Positions 17,442-26,767 of a stretch of DNA of 64,000 nt are shown piece by piece. Below the pieces are notes generated by a model that had not been told where the DNA came from, did not search any database, and saw nothing but the letters and a program-made list of their open reading frames with translations. Source of the stretch: DAITQM01 sp036832975 (GTDB lineage Bacteria; Pseudomonadota; Gammaproteobacteria; Xanthomonadales; Wenzhouxiangellaceae); the NCBI GenBank assembly GCA_036832975.1, contig DAITQM010000012.1, positions 16,004-80,003 of the forward strand, read 5' to 3'. Every line of letters begins with the position of its first letter. Within the stretch, counting starts at the first letter, position 1. Made by a program: the position numbers and the translations under genes.

Positions 17442-17849
17442 GTGCACCCTCCGCCGGCCGCGGAAGCGGCGCCAGGTGCGCGGTTTCCCCGGTGCTCGCG
17501 ATTGCTCAAGGCGGGTGAATTCAAGGCCATTTTACGCCGTCCGCTGACCGCCAGCGACCCGCTGTTTCGCGTCTGCGCCCATGGCGCGACCGAGCAGTCA
17601 CGTTTGGGAATCACCGTCAGCCGGAAGTGCGCCACGCGGGCCGTCGATCGGAATCGGATCAAACGCCACGTCCGCGAAGCGTTTCGCCAACTCAAGACCG
17701 AACTCGACGCCGGGTGCGGTGTGGACGTCATCGTGATCGCCCGCCCGGAAGCCCGGCTGGCGAGCGCCGCGGAGCTGCGCCAAGCGATTGAGCGCCTGCT
17801 GCGGCGGATTAAAACGCGGATCGGCGACCAGAAGACGGAAAAAGTTTAA
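17442..17849 (+). CDS. rnpA: Ribonuclease P protein component
   Basis: Protein cofactor of RNase P, which matures tRNA 5' ends. The conserved RNR-type core is present as AVDRNRIKRHVREAFR near residues 67-82, with the preceding LGITVSRKCA strand. The GTG start at 17442 has TAGGG just upstream. The 135 residues include a Pro/Ala-rich N-terminal tail of about 15 residues. The stop overlaps the yidC start (TAATG), so yidD, which commonly lies between them, is missing here. Confidence 0.95.
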   Translation: MHPPPAAEAAPGARFPRCSRLLKAGEFKAILRRPLTASDPLFRVCAHGATEQSRLGITVSRKCATRAVDRNRIKRHVREAFRQLKTELDAGCGVDVIVIARPEARLASAAELRQAIERLLRRIKTRIGDQKTEKV

Positions 17850-19513
17850 TGTCGAATACCAGAACCCTGCTGCTCGCCTTGCTGGCGCTGTTTGCGTTCA
17901 TGCTATGGAACGCCTGGCAGCAGGATTACCGGCAGCCCACGGCCCCCCCGCCACCGGTCACCGGCGGTGAAGTGCCCGCGATAGCGCCGCCCAACGACGT
18001 ACCGCCGCCGCCCAGCGGTGAGATCCCTGAGCCGCCGGCCCCCGCTCTGCAGCCAGCGGTGGCGGCCAGTGCCGGGGAGGATATCGTGGTCGAAAGCGAT
18101 GTCCTGCGGTTGACGATCGACACCGTCGGTGGCACATTGATCGGTGCCGAGCTTCTGGCCTATCCCGAATCCGCCGGTCGCGACGCCCCGCCGTTCCGCT
18201 TACTGCGCCGTGACGACAGCGATTGGTCCATCGTCCAATCGGGACTGCTCAGCCGCAGCACCGTCCTGCCCGACCACAACGCCCGCTTTCACGCCGCCGC
18301 CACTTCATTCCGGCTGGCATCAGGCGAGGACGAACTGCGTGTCCCGCTACGCTGGGCGGGCGACGGGGTCAGCGTCGAGAAAGTCTTTATCGTCCGCCGC
18401 GGCGATTACCGCATCGGCGTCGAGCAAACGGTGCACAACGATACGGGTGGCGCGATCGACGCCGCCCGTTACGGCCAGTTGCAGCGTACGCCGCGGACGG
18501 CGGGCAACGGTGGCGGGTTTACCAACCCAACGGCCTACAGCTATTTCGGCGCCGCGGTTTACGACCCGGCTGAAAAATTCATCAAACTACCGTTCGATAA
18601 GTTCCGCGAGCAACCGTTTTCCACCGCCGTGCAAGGCGGGTGGATGGCCATGATTCAGCATTACTTTGTCGCGGCTTGGCTGCCACCGGCGGCGGACGTT
18701 TTTCAATACCGGACGGAAGAAATCCCTGGCGCGCCGGTACGCTACCTGGTGCGCAACGTCAGCGAGGCCAGGGCGATCGCCGCCCACAATGCCGCAACAT
18801 TTGCCGATTCGATCTATCTCGGCCCCAAAGTGCAGGACCGCCTGGCGGCGCTCGCCCCCGGCCTGGAACTGACCGTCGATTATGGGATGATGACGGTAAT
18901 CGCCAAACCGCTGTTCTGGCTGCTCGAGCATATTCACTCAGTGGTTCGCAACTGGGGACTGGCGATCATCGCCTTGACTTTGCTGATCAAGCTGGCTTTT
19001 TACAAGCTCACCGAAGCGCAGTACCGCTCGATGGCCCGCATGCGCAAATTGCAGCCGAGGATGGAAGCATTGAAGGAGCGGTATGGAGACGACCGGCAGA
19101 AGATGAGCCAGGCGATGATGGAGATGTATCGCACGGAAAAAGTCAACCCGCTCGGCGGCTGCCTGCCGATTTTGGTCCAGATTCCGGTGTTCATCGCCCT
19201 GTACTGGGTGTTGCTCGAGAGCGTCGAACTGCGCCAGGCGCCGTTTTTAGGCTGGATCCGCGATCTCAGCGCCCGTGACCCGTACTTCATCTTGCCGATC
19301 ATCAACGGCGTGGCGATGATCGCGACGCAGAAAATGACCCCGTCCCCGGGGATGGACCCGACGCAACGTAAGATCATGAGCGCCCTGCCGGTGGTTTTTT
19401 CGGTGATGTTCGCATTTTTCCCGGCCGGGCTCGTGCTGTATTGGGCGACCAATGCGACGATCTCGCTTGCCCAGCAGTGGTACATCACGCGTCGCATTGA
19501 ACGCCACGGCTAA
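17849..19513 (+). CDS. yidC: Membrane protein insertase YidC
   Basis: Inserts and folds inner membrane proteins, alone or with SecYEG. Layout: N-terminal anchor helix (residues about 4-22), a Pro-rich linker, a periplasmic beta-sandwich domain, then the conserved core with LLEHIHSVVRNWGLAII, the cytoplasmic helical hairpin LQPRMEALKERYGDD, and the core helices ending near YWATNATISLAQQWYI. At 554 residues it is the gram-negative long form (E. coli 548). It overlaps rnpA and is followed by mnmE. Confidence 0.97.
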   Translation: MSNTRTLLLALLALFAFMLWNAWQQDYRQPTAPPPPVTGGEVPAIAPPNDVPPPPSGEIPEPPAPALQPAVAASAGEDIVVESDVLRLTIDTVGGTLIGAELLAYPESAGRDAPPFRLLRRDDSDWSIVQSGLLSRSTVLPDHNARFHAAATSFRLASGEDELRVPLRWAGDGVSVEKVFIVRRGDYRIGVEQTVHNDTGGAIDAARYGQLQRTPRTAGNGGGFTNPTAYSYFGAAVYDPAEKFIKLPFDKFREQPFSTAVQGGWMAMIQHYFVAAWLPPAADVFQYRTEEIPGAPVRYLVRNVSEARAIAAHNAATFADSIYLGPKVQDRLAALAPGLELTVDYGMMTVIAKPLFWLLEHIHSVVRNWGLAIIALTLLIKLAFYKLTEAQYRSMARMRKLQPRMEALKERYGDDRQKMSQAMMEMYRTEKVNPLGGCLPILVQIPVFIALYWVLLESVELRQAPFLGWIRDLSARDPYFILPIINGVAMIATQKMTPSPGMDPTQRKIMSALPVVFSVMFAFFPAGLVLYWATNATISLAQQWYITRRIERHG

Positions 19514-20870
19514 ACCCGTCACCGGCGCCGGCTCGGCCGGCGTCGAGACCATCGCGGCGAGCGCCACCCCGCCGGGCCGCGGTGGGATCGGCATCGTCCG
19601 TGTTACCGGGCCGGCCGTTAAACACCTGATCCCCCAATGGCTGCATTGCGACCTTGAGCCACGCCGCGCTCGGCTGTGCACTTTGCCGGCCGCCGACGGC
19701 GAAGCGCTCGACGAAGCATTAGCGCTTTATTTTCCGGCACCGCACTCGTACACCGGCGAGGACGTTCTTGAATTACACGCCCATGGCAACCCACTGCTGC
19801 TCGAACAGATCCTGTCGGTGCTGGCGGATCTCGGTGTGCGCCGGGCGCGGCCGGGGGAATTTACCGAACGCGCTTTCTTGAACGGTAAGTTGGATCTCGC
19901 TCAGGCCGAGGCGGTCGCCGATCTGATCGCCGCCGGCAGCATGCAGGCGATGCGCGCCGCGCGGCGCAGCCTTGAAGGCGTTTTTTCGGCTAAAGTGAAC
20001 ACGCTGCACGAAGCGCTCTGCACGCTGCGCATCGAAATCGAAGCGCAGCTCGACTTCCCCGATGAAGACCTGCCGGCGCCGGCCGTGCAGCACTGGCGAG
20101 AGCAGCTTACCGCGATCGACGTGCAGATCGCCGACCTCAAGCGGGCCGCCGAACGCGGCAGGCGGCTGAATGACGGGTTCAAAGTAGCGATCGCCGGGGC
20201 GCCGAATGTCGGTAAATCGAGCCTACTGAACGCGCTGACCGGAAGCGAGCGGGCGATCGTCAGTCCGCACCCAGGCACGACGCGCGACGTGCTGCGGGAA
20301 ACTGTGGTGATGGCCGGCGGGGTCGTCGAAATCAGCGACCTCGCGGGCCTGCGCGACAGCGACGATGATGTGGAAAACGAAGGTATCCGCCGGGCGCGCG
20401 ATGAACTCAGCCGGGCCGATCTGGTGATCTGGTTGGACGACAGCCGAACCCCGGATCGCACGTTGCCCGTCGAACTCGATCCGGAAATTGCGGTGCTGAG
20501 GGTTCACAACAAAGTCGATCTCGACCCTACCAGGACGGGCCGGCCCGTCGCGATCGGGAGCGATAACACGCTGTGGATCAGCGCCCGGCGCGGCGACGGA
20601 TTGGATGCACTGCGCGCAGCGCTCGCCGCGCGCGCCGGCCTGAATAGTGGCGCGGGGGAATTTTCGGCGCGCGCCCGTCACCTCGATCACCTCGGCGCCT
20701 GTGCCGGTGAATTGACCCTGGCCGGAGCCGCCCTGGCGGCCGGCGCGCCGCCTGAACTGGTGGCCGAGCACCTCAGGCTGGCGGCCGACGAACTTTCGGC
20801 ATTGACCGGCAAGGTGAGCAGCGATGAACTGCTCGGGCGGATATTCAGCCGTTTTTGCATCGGCAAATGA
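19497..20870 (+). CDS. mnmE: tRNA modification GTPase MnmE
   Basis: GTPase that, with MnmG, installs 5-carboxymethylaminomethyl groups on wobble uridine of tRNAs. It has the N-terminal THF-binding domain (TPPGRGGIGIVRVTG), a G domain with GAPNVGKSSL, PGTTRD and DLAGLRD, and the C-terminal FCIGK that supplies the catalytic cysteine. TTG at 19497 gives 457 residues, close to E. coli (454), and overlaps the end of yidC; an ATG at 19452 would add 15 residues and overlap further. The start is therefore uncertain, the identity is not. Confidence 0.95.
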   Translation: MNATAKPVTGAGSAGVETIAASATPPGRGGIGIVRVTGPAVKHLIPQWLHCDLEPRRARLCTLPAADGEALDEALALYFPAPHSYTGEDVLELHAHGNPLLLEQILSVLADLGVRRARPGEFTERAFLNGKLDLAQAEAVADLIAAGSMQAMRAARRSLEGVFSAKVNTLHEALCTLRIEIEAQLDFPDEDLPAPAVQHWREQLTAIDVQIADLKRAAERGRRLNDGFKVAIAGAPNVGKSSLLNALTGSERAIVSPHPGTTRDVLRETVVMAGGVVEISDLAGLRDSDDDVENEGIRRARDELSRADLVIWLDDSRTPDRTLPVELDPEIAVLRVHNKVDLDPTRTGRPVAIGSDNTLWISARRGDGLDALRAALAARAGLNSGAGEFSARARHLDHLGACAGELTLAGAALAAGAPPELVAEHLRLAADELSALTGKVSSDELLGRIFSRFCIGK

Positions 20871-20943
20871 GGCCGGCTGCTTGCCGAGCCGCTAAAGGGC
20901 CGTAAAATAGGCTTTAGTTCGTCAATGAAACCAGGACCCAGCG

Positions 20944-21843
20944 ATGTTGAAATGGCTCAAGTCGCAGGATAAAAACACGCCACTGCTGACCCTCGGCGTC
21001 CGGGCGCTCGATTCGCGCAATTTACAGATTCTCAAAACGACGATGGCCGTGTTGCGGTTGCCGGAACAATGGCAGCTCGATCCCAAGGCCGACGAAGGGG
21101 TCGTCATTGTCGATATCGACGAGCGCGAGGGCCGTCAAGCGTGGCGGCGACTGGTCGAGAGTGGGCGGTTTTACCGGGTGATCCCACTGAGCGCGAACCG
21201 CAAGATGGTGCACGTCGGTCGCGGCCTGCTTAAACCGTTGCGCGCCGGCCAGCTCGAAGAGCTGTTGCGCGAGATCGGTCATGAATTGACAACGGACAAG
21301 CCACCGGAAAGAACCACCGTCCCGCTGCTCTGCGAGGCGATCCAGACGGGTGCGAACGAGCGCTTCACCGTTCAGCTTCCATCGGGCGATTGGTATTACA
21401 TCGAGCGCGACCAAGATCGGGTTTACGGCCACGGTGGAATCGAGCGGCTGACCGACATGCTGTTCAAGCCGATCCACCAGATGGCCATCAAACCGCTGGC
21501 GCTGCGGCCCGAAAGCCTGGCGGGCGGGACGGTGCACGATGAGTACTCGCTCTGCTTATTGTTGTGGTCGGCGGCGCAGCGTCTGCCGTTGGCCGAAATG
21601 CCGCCGCAGTTGCTACTCGCCGCGCGTTACCGGCTAAGCGGACAAGTGCCGTGGAAGAAGCTGCCACACCAACCGGAACAGCGCGCCCTGGCCGATTATC
21701 TGCAAAGCGCTGGCGATGCCGACCTGATCGGTCTGGTTTTGGAAACGGGCCTGGAAATCGAAAGGGTACTGCATTTTATCCTCGGCACCTGGCTGCTTGG
21801 CTGCCTGACCCTGATCCGCCGGTCCAGCGGCGCTGGGGCTTAA
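20944..21843 (+). CDS. Uncharacterised protein with receiver-like N-terminus
   Basis: A 299-residue soluble-looking protein of no family I can name. The first 115 residues resemble a response-regulator receiver fold: VVIVDID at a phosphoacceptor-like position, RVIPLSANR at the Ser/Thr strand, and GLLKPLRAGQLEELL like the KP loop and last helix. The remainder is helical, with an SGDWYYIERDQDRVYGHGG segment and several Leu-rich stretches. No DNA-binding motif is clear. AGGA precedes the ATG by about eight bases. Its TAA stop is the first three bases of an inserted repeat, so the original C-terminus may have differed. It follows mnmE with a 73-base gap. Confidence 0.6.
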   Translation: MLKWLKSQDKNTPLLTLGVRALDSRNLQILKTTMAVLRLPEQWQLDPKADEGVVIVDIDEREGRQAWRRLVESGRFYRVIPLSANRKMVHVGRGLLKPLRAGQLEELLREIGHELTTDKPPERTTVPLLCEAIQTGANERFTVQLPSGDWYYIERDQDRVYGHGGIERLTDMLFKPIHQMAIKPLALRPESLAGGTVHDEYSLCLLLWSAAQRLPLAEMPPQLLLAARYRLSGQVPWKKLPHQPEQRALADYLQSAGDADLIGLVLETGLEIERVLHFILGTWLLGCLTLIRRSSGAGA

Positions 21844-21937
21844 CAGGCTGTTGAAAAACAGACGAGAGCGAGTCCGGGCATGTACCGGACTCGCGACTTG
21901 AAAAAGGGCAGGAGAGCCCTTTTTCAACAACCTGTTA
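21841..21937. mobile_element. MITE-like element with TA-flanked terminal inverted repeats
   Basis: The ends TAACAGGCTGTTGAAAAA (21841-21858) and, inverted, TAACAGGTTGTTGAAAAA (21937-21920) match at 17 of 18 bases. Between them lie two hairpins, one pairing GCGAGTCCGG with CCGGACTCGC and one that looks like a terminator. No coding capacity. The left TAA is the stop codon of the preceding gene. TA at both outer ends would fit a TA target duplication of IS630/mariner type, which is inference. Confidence 0.75.
21901..21924 (+). terminator. Intrinsic terminator hairpin inside the MITE
   Basis: AAAAAGGGC pairs with GCCCTTTTT around a six-base loop, giving a nine-pair stem whose 3' arm is a T run. 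It sits 57 bases after the stop of the receiver-like gene and should end its transcript in either direction. Confidence 0.6.
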
Positions 21938-22235
21938 ATCGATCGGCGAATGCCGGGCCGTTAAAAGACGGCCGCCGGCGCAAGGGGCGGCGCCGGCGGC
22001 CTTTACCCTGCCAGAGAGGAGCTTGGGGGGGTAGGCAGGGGTACGATAAAGACCGTGTGCGGCATGAGCTTCTTGCATGGGGGATGAAAATTCGATGCTT
22101 GGAGTGCCAACGAGACAACCGCTGACGCCAGATCGGACGATCTGGATCATTTATGGGCTGCGAATGGGTTTCTTGCAGGAGATAGTGTTGCTGATTGATG
22201 CAAAGATGGTTTAAACCAAGGATGACCGGGCAGTG
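21938..22235. other. Gap between the MITE and the acylase gene
   Basis: No convincing gene was found in these roughly 300 bases. The strongest structure is the hairpin at 21970-22001. A smaller palindrome, CCAGATCG with CGATCTGG, lies near 22128-22145. The promoter of the acylase gene is presumably in the last 80 bases, but no consensus stands out. Confidence 0.4.
21970..22001. terminator. Strong 12-bp GC hairpin
   Basis: GGCCGCCGGCGC pairs perfectly with GCGCCGGCGGCC across an eight-base loop. It is followed only by TTTA and preceded by AAAAGA, so it may act as a terminator in either direction or as an mRNA-stabilising stem. Confidence 0.5.
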
Positions 22236-24644
22236 ATGGCGCGTAACTGGGTAAAAAGGCTGCTGGCAACGATTTTGATCGCCGTGTTAATGGCTGTCGC
22301 CTCGTCCTGGATCGTCTTGCGGCTGAGCCTTCCGGCGCGCCACGGCAGCCAGGTGTTGCCGGGGCTTGCGGCGGCGGTGACGGTGAGCCGCGATGCCCAG
22401 GGCTACGCGACGATCCAGGCGGAAAACGAGCGGGACCTGGCGCGGGCCGTCGGGTTTGTCCACGCCCAGGAACGGTTTTTTCAGATGGATGTGCAGCGCC
22501 GGGCCGGTGCCGGCGAGTTGGCGGCGCTGCTCGGTCCACCGGCGGTCGATTTCGATCTCGAACGCCGCAAACATCGCATGCGCAACCGCGCCCAACGGCT
22601 GGCCCAAGGTCTCGATTCGAGGATCGGCGAGGTACTGGCGGCGTATACCGCTGGTGTGAACCAGGGACTGGACGCCCTCGGCGCCCGGCCGTTCGAGTAT
22701 CTGCTGCTCGGTGTTGAACCCGAGCCGTGGGCCATTGAAGACTCGCTGCTCGTCGCCCTTGGCATGTATTTCACTTTGCAGGCCGACAGCGCGACGCTCG
22801 AGCATGAGTTCGGGGCGCTGGCCTCCTGCCTGCCAGCGGCAGCAGTGCGGTTTTTAACGCCGGCCGGCGATCGCCATGACGCACCGTTGTTCGGTCCGCC
22901 GTTTGCCGCGCCGCCGATCCCGCCGGCGGCGGATTTCGATGCCCGGACATTGCCGGCCACGGCGCACAGCGCCTCGGCGGCCGACCCTCCCCCGGCGGCC
23001 GGTAGCAATAACTGGGCTCTCGCCGGGACGCGAACCGCCAGCGGTGCGTCACTGGTCGCCAATGACATGCACCTCGGCCTGAATCTGCCGCATCTGTGGT
23101 TCAAGCTTCGCCTGGCGATCGGGAATGAACTGGAGCGCGAAAGCTGGTCGGCCGCCGGCGTCAGTCTGCCAGGTCTGCCGTTCGTTGTCGCCGGCAGCAA
23201 TGGCCAGATCGCCTGGGGCTTCACCAATGCCTATGGCGATTTTCTCGACTTGATCGTCATCGCTATCGATGCGGCCGATGATCGGCGCTACCTGACCGCG
23301 GAGGGCAGTGAGCCGTTCGCCATCCACCGGGAAACGATCCGCATCAACGGCGACGAGACCCGAACACTGGAAGTTCGCGACACCCGCTGGGGACCGGTGA
23401 TCGGGGAAGATCACGCCGGCCGGCCGCTGGTCTGGCGCTGGGTGGCGCACGACGAGCGGGCGCTGTCGGTCAGCGGCCTGTGGCAAATGGCGCAAGCGGC
23501 TGATACCGCAAGCGCGATCGCGGCGGCCAACCGTGCCGCATTGCCGGCACAAAACCTCATCGTTGGCGACAAGCACGGTTCGATCGGCTGGACGCTGATC
23601 GGCGCTATCCCGCTGCGTAGCGGCGACTACGACAGCCGTTTCCCGGCAAGCTGGGCCGTCGCCGGCCGCGGCTGGCTGGGCTGGTTGCCGGCCGCATCGT
23701 ACCCGCGCCTGATCGATCCGCCGGGCGGCATTTTATGGACCGGCAATGCCCGGGTGACCGCCGGCGAGACGCTGGCGCTGATCGGCGACGGCGGTTATCC
23801 GAGCGGCGAGCGGGCCGCTCAGATTCGTGACCGTCTGCAAAAACTGAAGGCCGCGGACGAACGTGACATGCTCGCCATCCAGCTCGACGACGAAGCCTTG
23901 GGACTTGCCCCTTGGCGCCGCTGGCTGCTCGGCGTACTTGATCGGCAAGCCGTCGAGCATCACCCCGGGCGGGCCGCGTTTCGCCGGCAGATCGCTGCCT
24001 GGAGCGGGCGTGCGGCGATCGACGACGCCGGCTATCGGCTGCTGCGTGAATATCGCGACCGGCTGCGCCGCCGGGTGTTCGGCGATCTGACGGCGCACTG
24101 TCCGGGGCTGGCGGCGAGCCGCGGCCGCTGGCAGTGGCGCGCCCCGCTTTGGCGTTTGCTCGAGGCCGAGCCGGAAAACTGGTTGCCGCCGGGTGCGCCA
24201 TCCTGGCGCGCGTTGTATCTTGAGGAAGCCGATCGGCTGATCGCCGCCGCCCAAGCGGCGCGCGGTGGCCTCGCCGCCTATCGTTGGGGCGAGCGCAACC
24301 GGCTGGACATGAAACATCCACTGGCCGATTCGATTCCGTTGCTCGGCCGTTGGCTGGCGATGCCGGCGGTGGCGTTGCCCGGTGATCACGGCCTGCCGCG
24401 CGTCCAGACGCCGCGTTTCGGCGCTTCGGAACGATTCGCCGTCAGCCCGGGGCACGAGGCGGCGGGGTATCTGCAAATGCCCGGTACCGTCAGTGGTCAC
24501 CCCCTATCCGGCGATGGCACCGCCAGCCATAACGATTGGGCCGAAGGTCGGCCGACGCCATTTCTGCCCGGGCCGGAACGCGACCGTCTGTGGCTTGAGC
24601 CGGCGAGCAGCGCGCCGCGGGAGGACGCCGGTGACCAACGGTGA
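22236..24644 (+). CDS. Penicillin acylase family Ntn-hydrolase
   Basis: Secreted amidase precursor of the penicillin/cephalosporin/AHL acylase family; such enzymes self-cleave and use a new N-terminal serine as nucleophile. A signal or anchor helix spans residues about 7-31. The alpha-chain region contains GYATIQAENERDLARAVGFV and QERFFQMDVQRR; the beta chain should begin at Ser257 in AAGSNNWALAG, followed by NDMHLGL. The 802-residue length and C-terminal GQSGH-like region (MPGTVSGHPLSGDG) fit the family. ATG at 22236 is preferred over GTG at 22233. Whether it acts on acyl-homoserine lactones or other amides cannot be told. It stands alone after a hairpin-rich gap. Confidence 0.88.
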   Translation: MARNWVKRLLATILIAVLMAVASSWIVLRLSLPARHGSQVLPGLAAAVTVSRDAQGYATIQAENERDLARAVGFVHAQERFFQMDVQRRAGAGELAALLGPPAVDFDLERRKHRMRNRAQRLAQGLDSRIGEVLAAYTAGVNQGLDALGARPFEYLLLGVEPEPWAIEDSLLVALGMYFTLQADSATLEHEFGALASCLPAAAVRFLTPAGDRHDAPLFGPPFAAPPIPPAADFDARTLPATAHSASAADPPPAAGSNNWALAGTRTASGASLVANDMHLGLNLPHLWFKLRLAIGNELERESWSAAGVSLPGLPFVVAGSNGQIAWGFTNAYGDFLDLIVIAIDAADDRRYLTAEGSEPFAIHRETIRINGDETRTLEVRDTRWGPVIGEDHAGRPLVWRWVAHDERALSVSGLWQMAQAADTASAIAAANRAALPAQNLIVGDKHGSIGWTLIGAIPLRSGDYDSRFPASWAVAGRGWLGWLPAASYPRLIDPPGGILWTGNARVTAGETLALIGDGGYPSGERAAQIRDRLQKLKAADERDMLAIQLDDEALGLAPWRRWLLGVLDRQAVEHHPGRAAFRRQIAAWSGRAAIDDAGYRLLREYRDRLRRRVFGDLTAHCPGLAASRGRWQWRAPLWRLLEAEPENWLPPGAPSWRALYLEEADRLIAAAQAARGGLAAYRWGERNRLDMKHPLADSIPLLGRWLAMPAVALPGDHGLPRVQTPRFGASERFAVSPGHEAAGYLQMPGTVSGHPLSGDGTASHNDWAEGRPTPFLPGPERDRLWLEPASSAPREDAGDQR

Positions 24645-24714
24645 ATCATCCTCATTTGCCGGCGACGGTGCGAGGGTTTGATAGCATGGCGAATAACACA
24701 AACGAGGCCGAGCC

Positions 24715-25704
24715 ATGGGCTTATTGATCGACGGCGTCTGGCACGATCAATGGTACGACACCGAAAAGAGCGGCGGCCGGTTCGAGCGCCAGGCGAGCCG
24801 GTTTCAGGATTGGGTCACCGCTGACGGCCGGGACGGGCCGGGCGGGGTACGCGGCTGGCCCGCCGAATCCGGTCGCTACCACCTGTTCGCGGCCGCGGCG
24901 TGCCCGTGGTCGCACCGGGTGTTGCTGTTGCGCCGTTTGCAGGGCCTGGAGCAGCACATCGGGCTGACGTTGCTCAATCCGCTGATGTCCGAAAACGGCT
25001 GGACGTTCGAGCCCGGACGGCGGGTCGATCCCGACCCCATCCTCGGGGCGCGGTATTTACATCAAATTTATACGGCTGCGGATGCGAAATACACCGGCCG
25101 CGTCACGGTGCCCGTACTGTGGGATAAAAAGCGGCAAACCATCGTCAATAACGAATCGGCCGATCTCATGGCCATGCTGAACCGCTCGTTCGACCCTTTG
25201 GGTGCCGCGGCGGTCGATTTCGATCCGCCCGACCTTCGCGCCCGCTGCGCCGCGCTCGATGAGTGGATTTATCGTGATTTGAACAACGGAGTCTATCGCG
25301 CCGGCTTTGCCACCAGCCAGGCGGCTTACGAAGAAGCCGTGTTGGACGTATTCGGCGCCCTTGACCGCCTGGAACGGCTGCTCGCCGAGCAGCGATATCT
25401 GACCGGACCACGGTTGACCCTGTCGGACTGGCGGCTATTCGTCACGCTATACCGCTTCGATGCGATTTACTACGGTCATTTCAAATGCAATCTCAAGCGC
25501 CTGACCGACTACCCGGCGCTATGGAGTTATACCCGCGAGCTGTACCAATGGCCGGGCGTCGCCGAAACCTGCGACCTGTTATCGTGCAAGCTGCATTATT
25601 ACCAAAGCCACCGGACGATCAACCCCACGGGGATCGTGCCGCTCGGCCCGGCGCTTGATTTTACCGCCCGGCACCATCGCGACCACCTGCCGGCGGTAGA
25701 CTGA
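24715..25704 (+). CDS. Glutathionyl-hydroquinone reductase (YqjG/ECM4-type GST)
   Basis: Xi-class glutathione transferase that reduces glutathionyl-hydroquinones to hydroquinones. The catalytic cysteine is Cys63 in AACPWSHRVLLLRRL, and NNESADLMAML supplies glutathione contacts. The C-terminal helical domain contains the conserved Tyr-rich segment YRFDAIYYGHFKCN. Length (329) equals E. coli YqjG (328). GAGG precedes the ATG. It is followed ten bases later by the CDF exporter. In this quinone-rich window, protection against quinone adducts is a reasonable role, but that is inference. Confidence 0.9.
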   Translation: MGLLIDGVWHDQWYDTEKSGGRFERQASRFQDWVTADGRDGPGGVRGWPAESGRYHLFAAAACPWSHRVLLLRRLQGLEQHIGLTLLNPLMSENGWTFEPGRRVDPDPILGARYLHQIYTAADAKYTGRVTVPVLWDKKRQTIVNNESADLMAMLNRSFDPLGAAAVDFDPPDLRARCAALDEWIYRDLNNGVYRAGFATSQAAYEEAVLDVFGALDRLERLLAEQRYLTGPRLTLSDWRLFVTLYRFDAIYYGHFKCNLKRLTDYPALWSYTRELYQWPGVAETCDLLSCKLHYYQSHRTINPTGIVPLGPALDFTARHHRDHLPAVD

Positions 25705-25713
25705 TCGGCGGCG

Positions 25714-26634
25714 ATGAATCTCGAATTGCACCGCCACCACGGACCGCAGCGCTATCATCGAGCGTTCGCGCTGGGCGTTGTGCTGAACAGCGTTTATGCG
25801 CTGGTTGAATTCATCGCCGGTCTGTGGTTGCATTCGGTCGCCCTGATGGCCGATGCCGGGCATAACCTGAGCGATGTCGTAGCGCTGCTTTTATCGTGGG
25901 GCGCGTTCCACTTGGCGGAACGGCCGCCGTCGCGCCGCCATACATACGGCTATCAGCGGTTGACGATCATCGCCGTATTATTGAGTGGCGTGCTGCTGCT
26001 CGTTACGGTGGCGGTCATCGCCTACGAAGCGATCGATCGCTTCCGCCACCCGGCGCCGCCGCCGGCGCTGCCCATCCTGTGGACCGCGCTCGCCGGGGTG
26101 GCGGTCAATATCGGCTCGGCCTGGTTGTTTCACGCCGGCAGCCGCCATGATTTGAATTTACGCGGCGCCTGGTTGCATCTGCTCGCTGACGCCGCGGTGT
26201 CGGCCGGCGTCGTCGCTGCCGCCTTGTTGTTGTACGCCACCGGCTGGGCGCTGCTCGACCCGCTGCTCGGTTTGATGATCGGCGGCATCATCCTTGCCGC
26301 AACCTGGGGCCTGCTCAGTGAAGGTTTGACGCTGGCGGCGGATGCCGTGCCGCGCCATATCGATCCGGATGCGGTGCGCGATTATCTCAAGGCGCTGCCC
26401 GGGGTCACCGCCGTGCACGATCTGCACATCTGGCCGCTCAGCACGACCGAAACAGCGTTGACCGCCCACCTGGTCATGCCCGCGGCGCCAGCCAGCGACC
26501 GCTTTTATTACGAACTGGCCAGAGAGCTGAAACAGCGCTTCACGATCGACCATCCGACGCTGCAAGTCGAACGCGGCGATTGGCAAGGGACGCCGGCCGA
26601 TTGCACCGGCAGTTGCGAAAAATCCGCCATTTGA
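25714..26634 (+). CDS. Cation diffusion facilitator family metal exporter
   Basis: Proton-coupled exporter of divalent metals, probably zinc or cobalt. The 306 residues have six helices and the metal-site motif ALMADAGHNLSDVVALLLSW with the HxxxD pattern in helix 2, a partner LLADAAVSAG in helix 5, and a C-terminal cytoplasmic metal-sensing domain with HDLHIWPLSTTETALTAHL. This resembles CzcD/ZitB. The His-rich loop typical of ZitB is short (HRHHGPQRYH at the N-terminus). It probably shares a transcript with the upstream GST and ends at a bidirectional hairpin. Confidence 0.92.
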   Translation: MNLELHRHHGPQRYHRAFALGVVLNSVYALVEFIAGLWLHSVALMADAGHNLSDVVALLLSWGAFHLAERPPSRRHTYGYQRLTIIAVLLSGVLLLVTVAVIAYEAIDRFRHPAPPPALPILWTALAGVAVNIGSAWLFHAGSRHDLNLRGAWLHLLADAAVSAGVVAAALLLYATGWALLDPLLGLMIGGIILAATWGLLSEGLTLAADAVPRHIDPDAVRDYLKALPGVTAVHDLHIWPLSTTETALTAHLVMPAAPASDRFYYELARELKQRFTIDHPTLQVERGDWQGTPADCTGSCEKSAI

Positions 26635-26651
26635 ACCCCTCTCCAACCTAA

Positions 26652-26684
26652 TGCACTCCGTCACAATATGAGTGTCGGAGTGCA
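26652..26684. terminator. Bidirectional terminator-like hairpin
   Basis: TGCACTCCG pairs with CGGAGTGCA, extended by CAC/GTG after one mismatch. It lies between the convergent CDF exporter and hydroxylase genes, so it can end both transcripts. No long T tract follows. Confidence 0.5.
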
Positions 26685-26767
26685 CTAGCTGTCGCCTGTC
26701 TGCTGTGCGGGCACAGGCCGGTGGGGATGGCGAAGGGGGGCAGTGGCGGGCTCTTACTGACGGGCTG

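Noticed and set aside
21880..22125. Short frame beginning in the MITE
   Set aside because: Runs through hairpins and a terminator-like stem, with no ribosome site and no family features.
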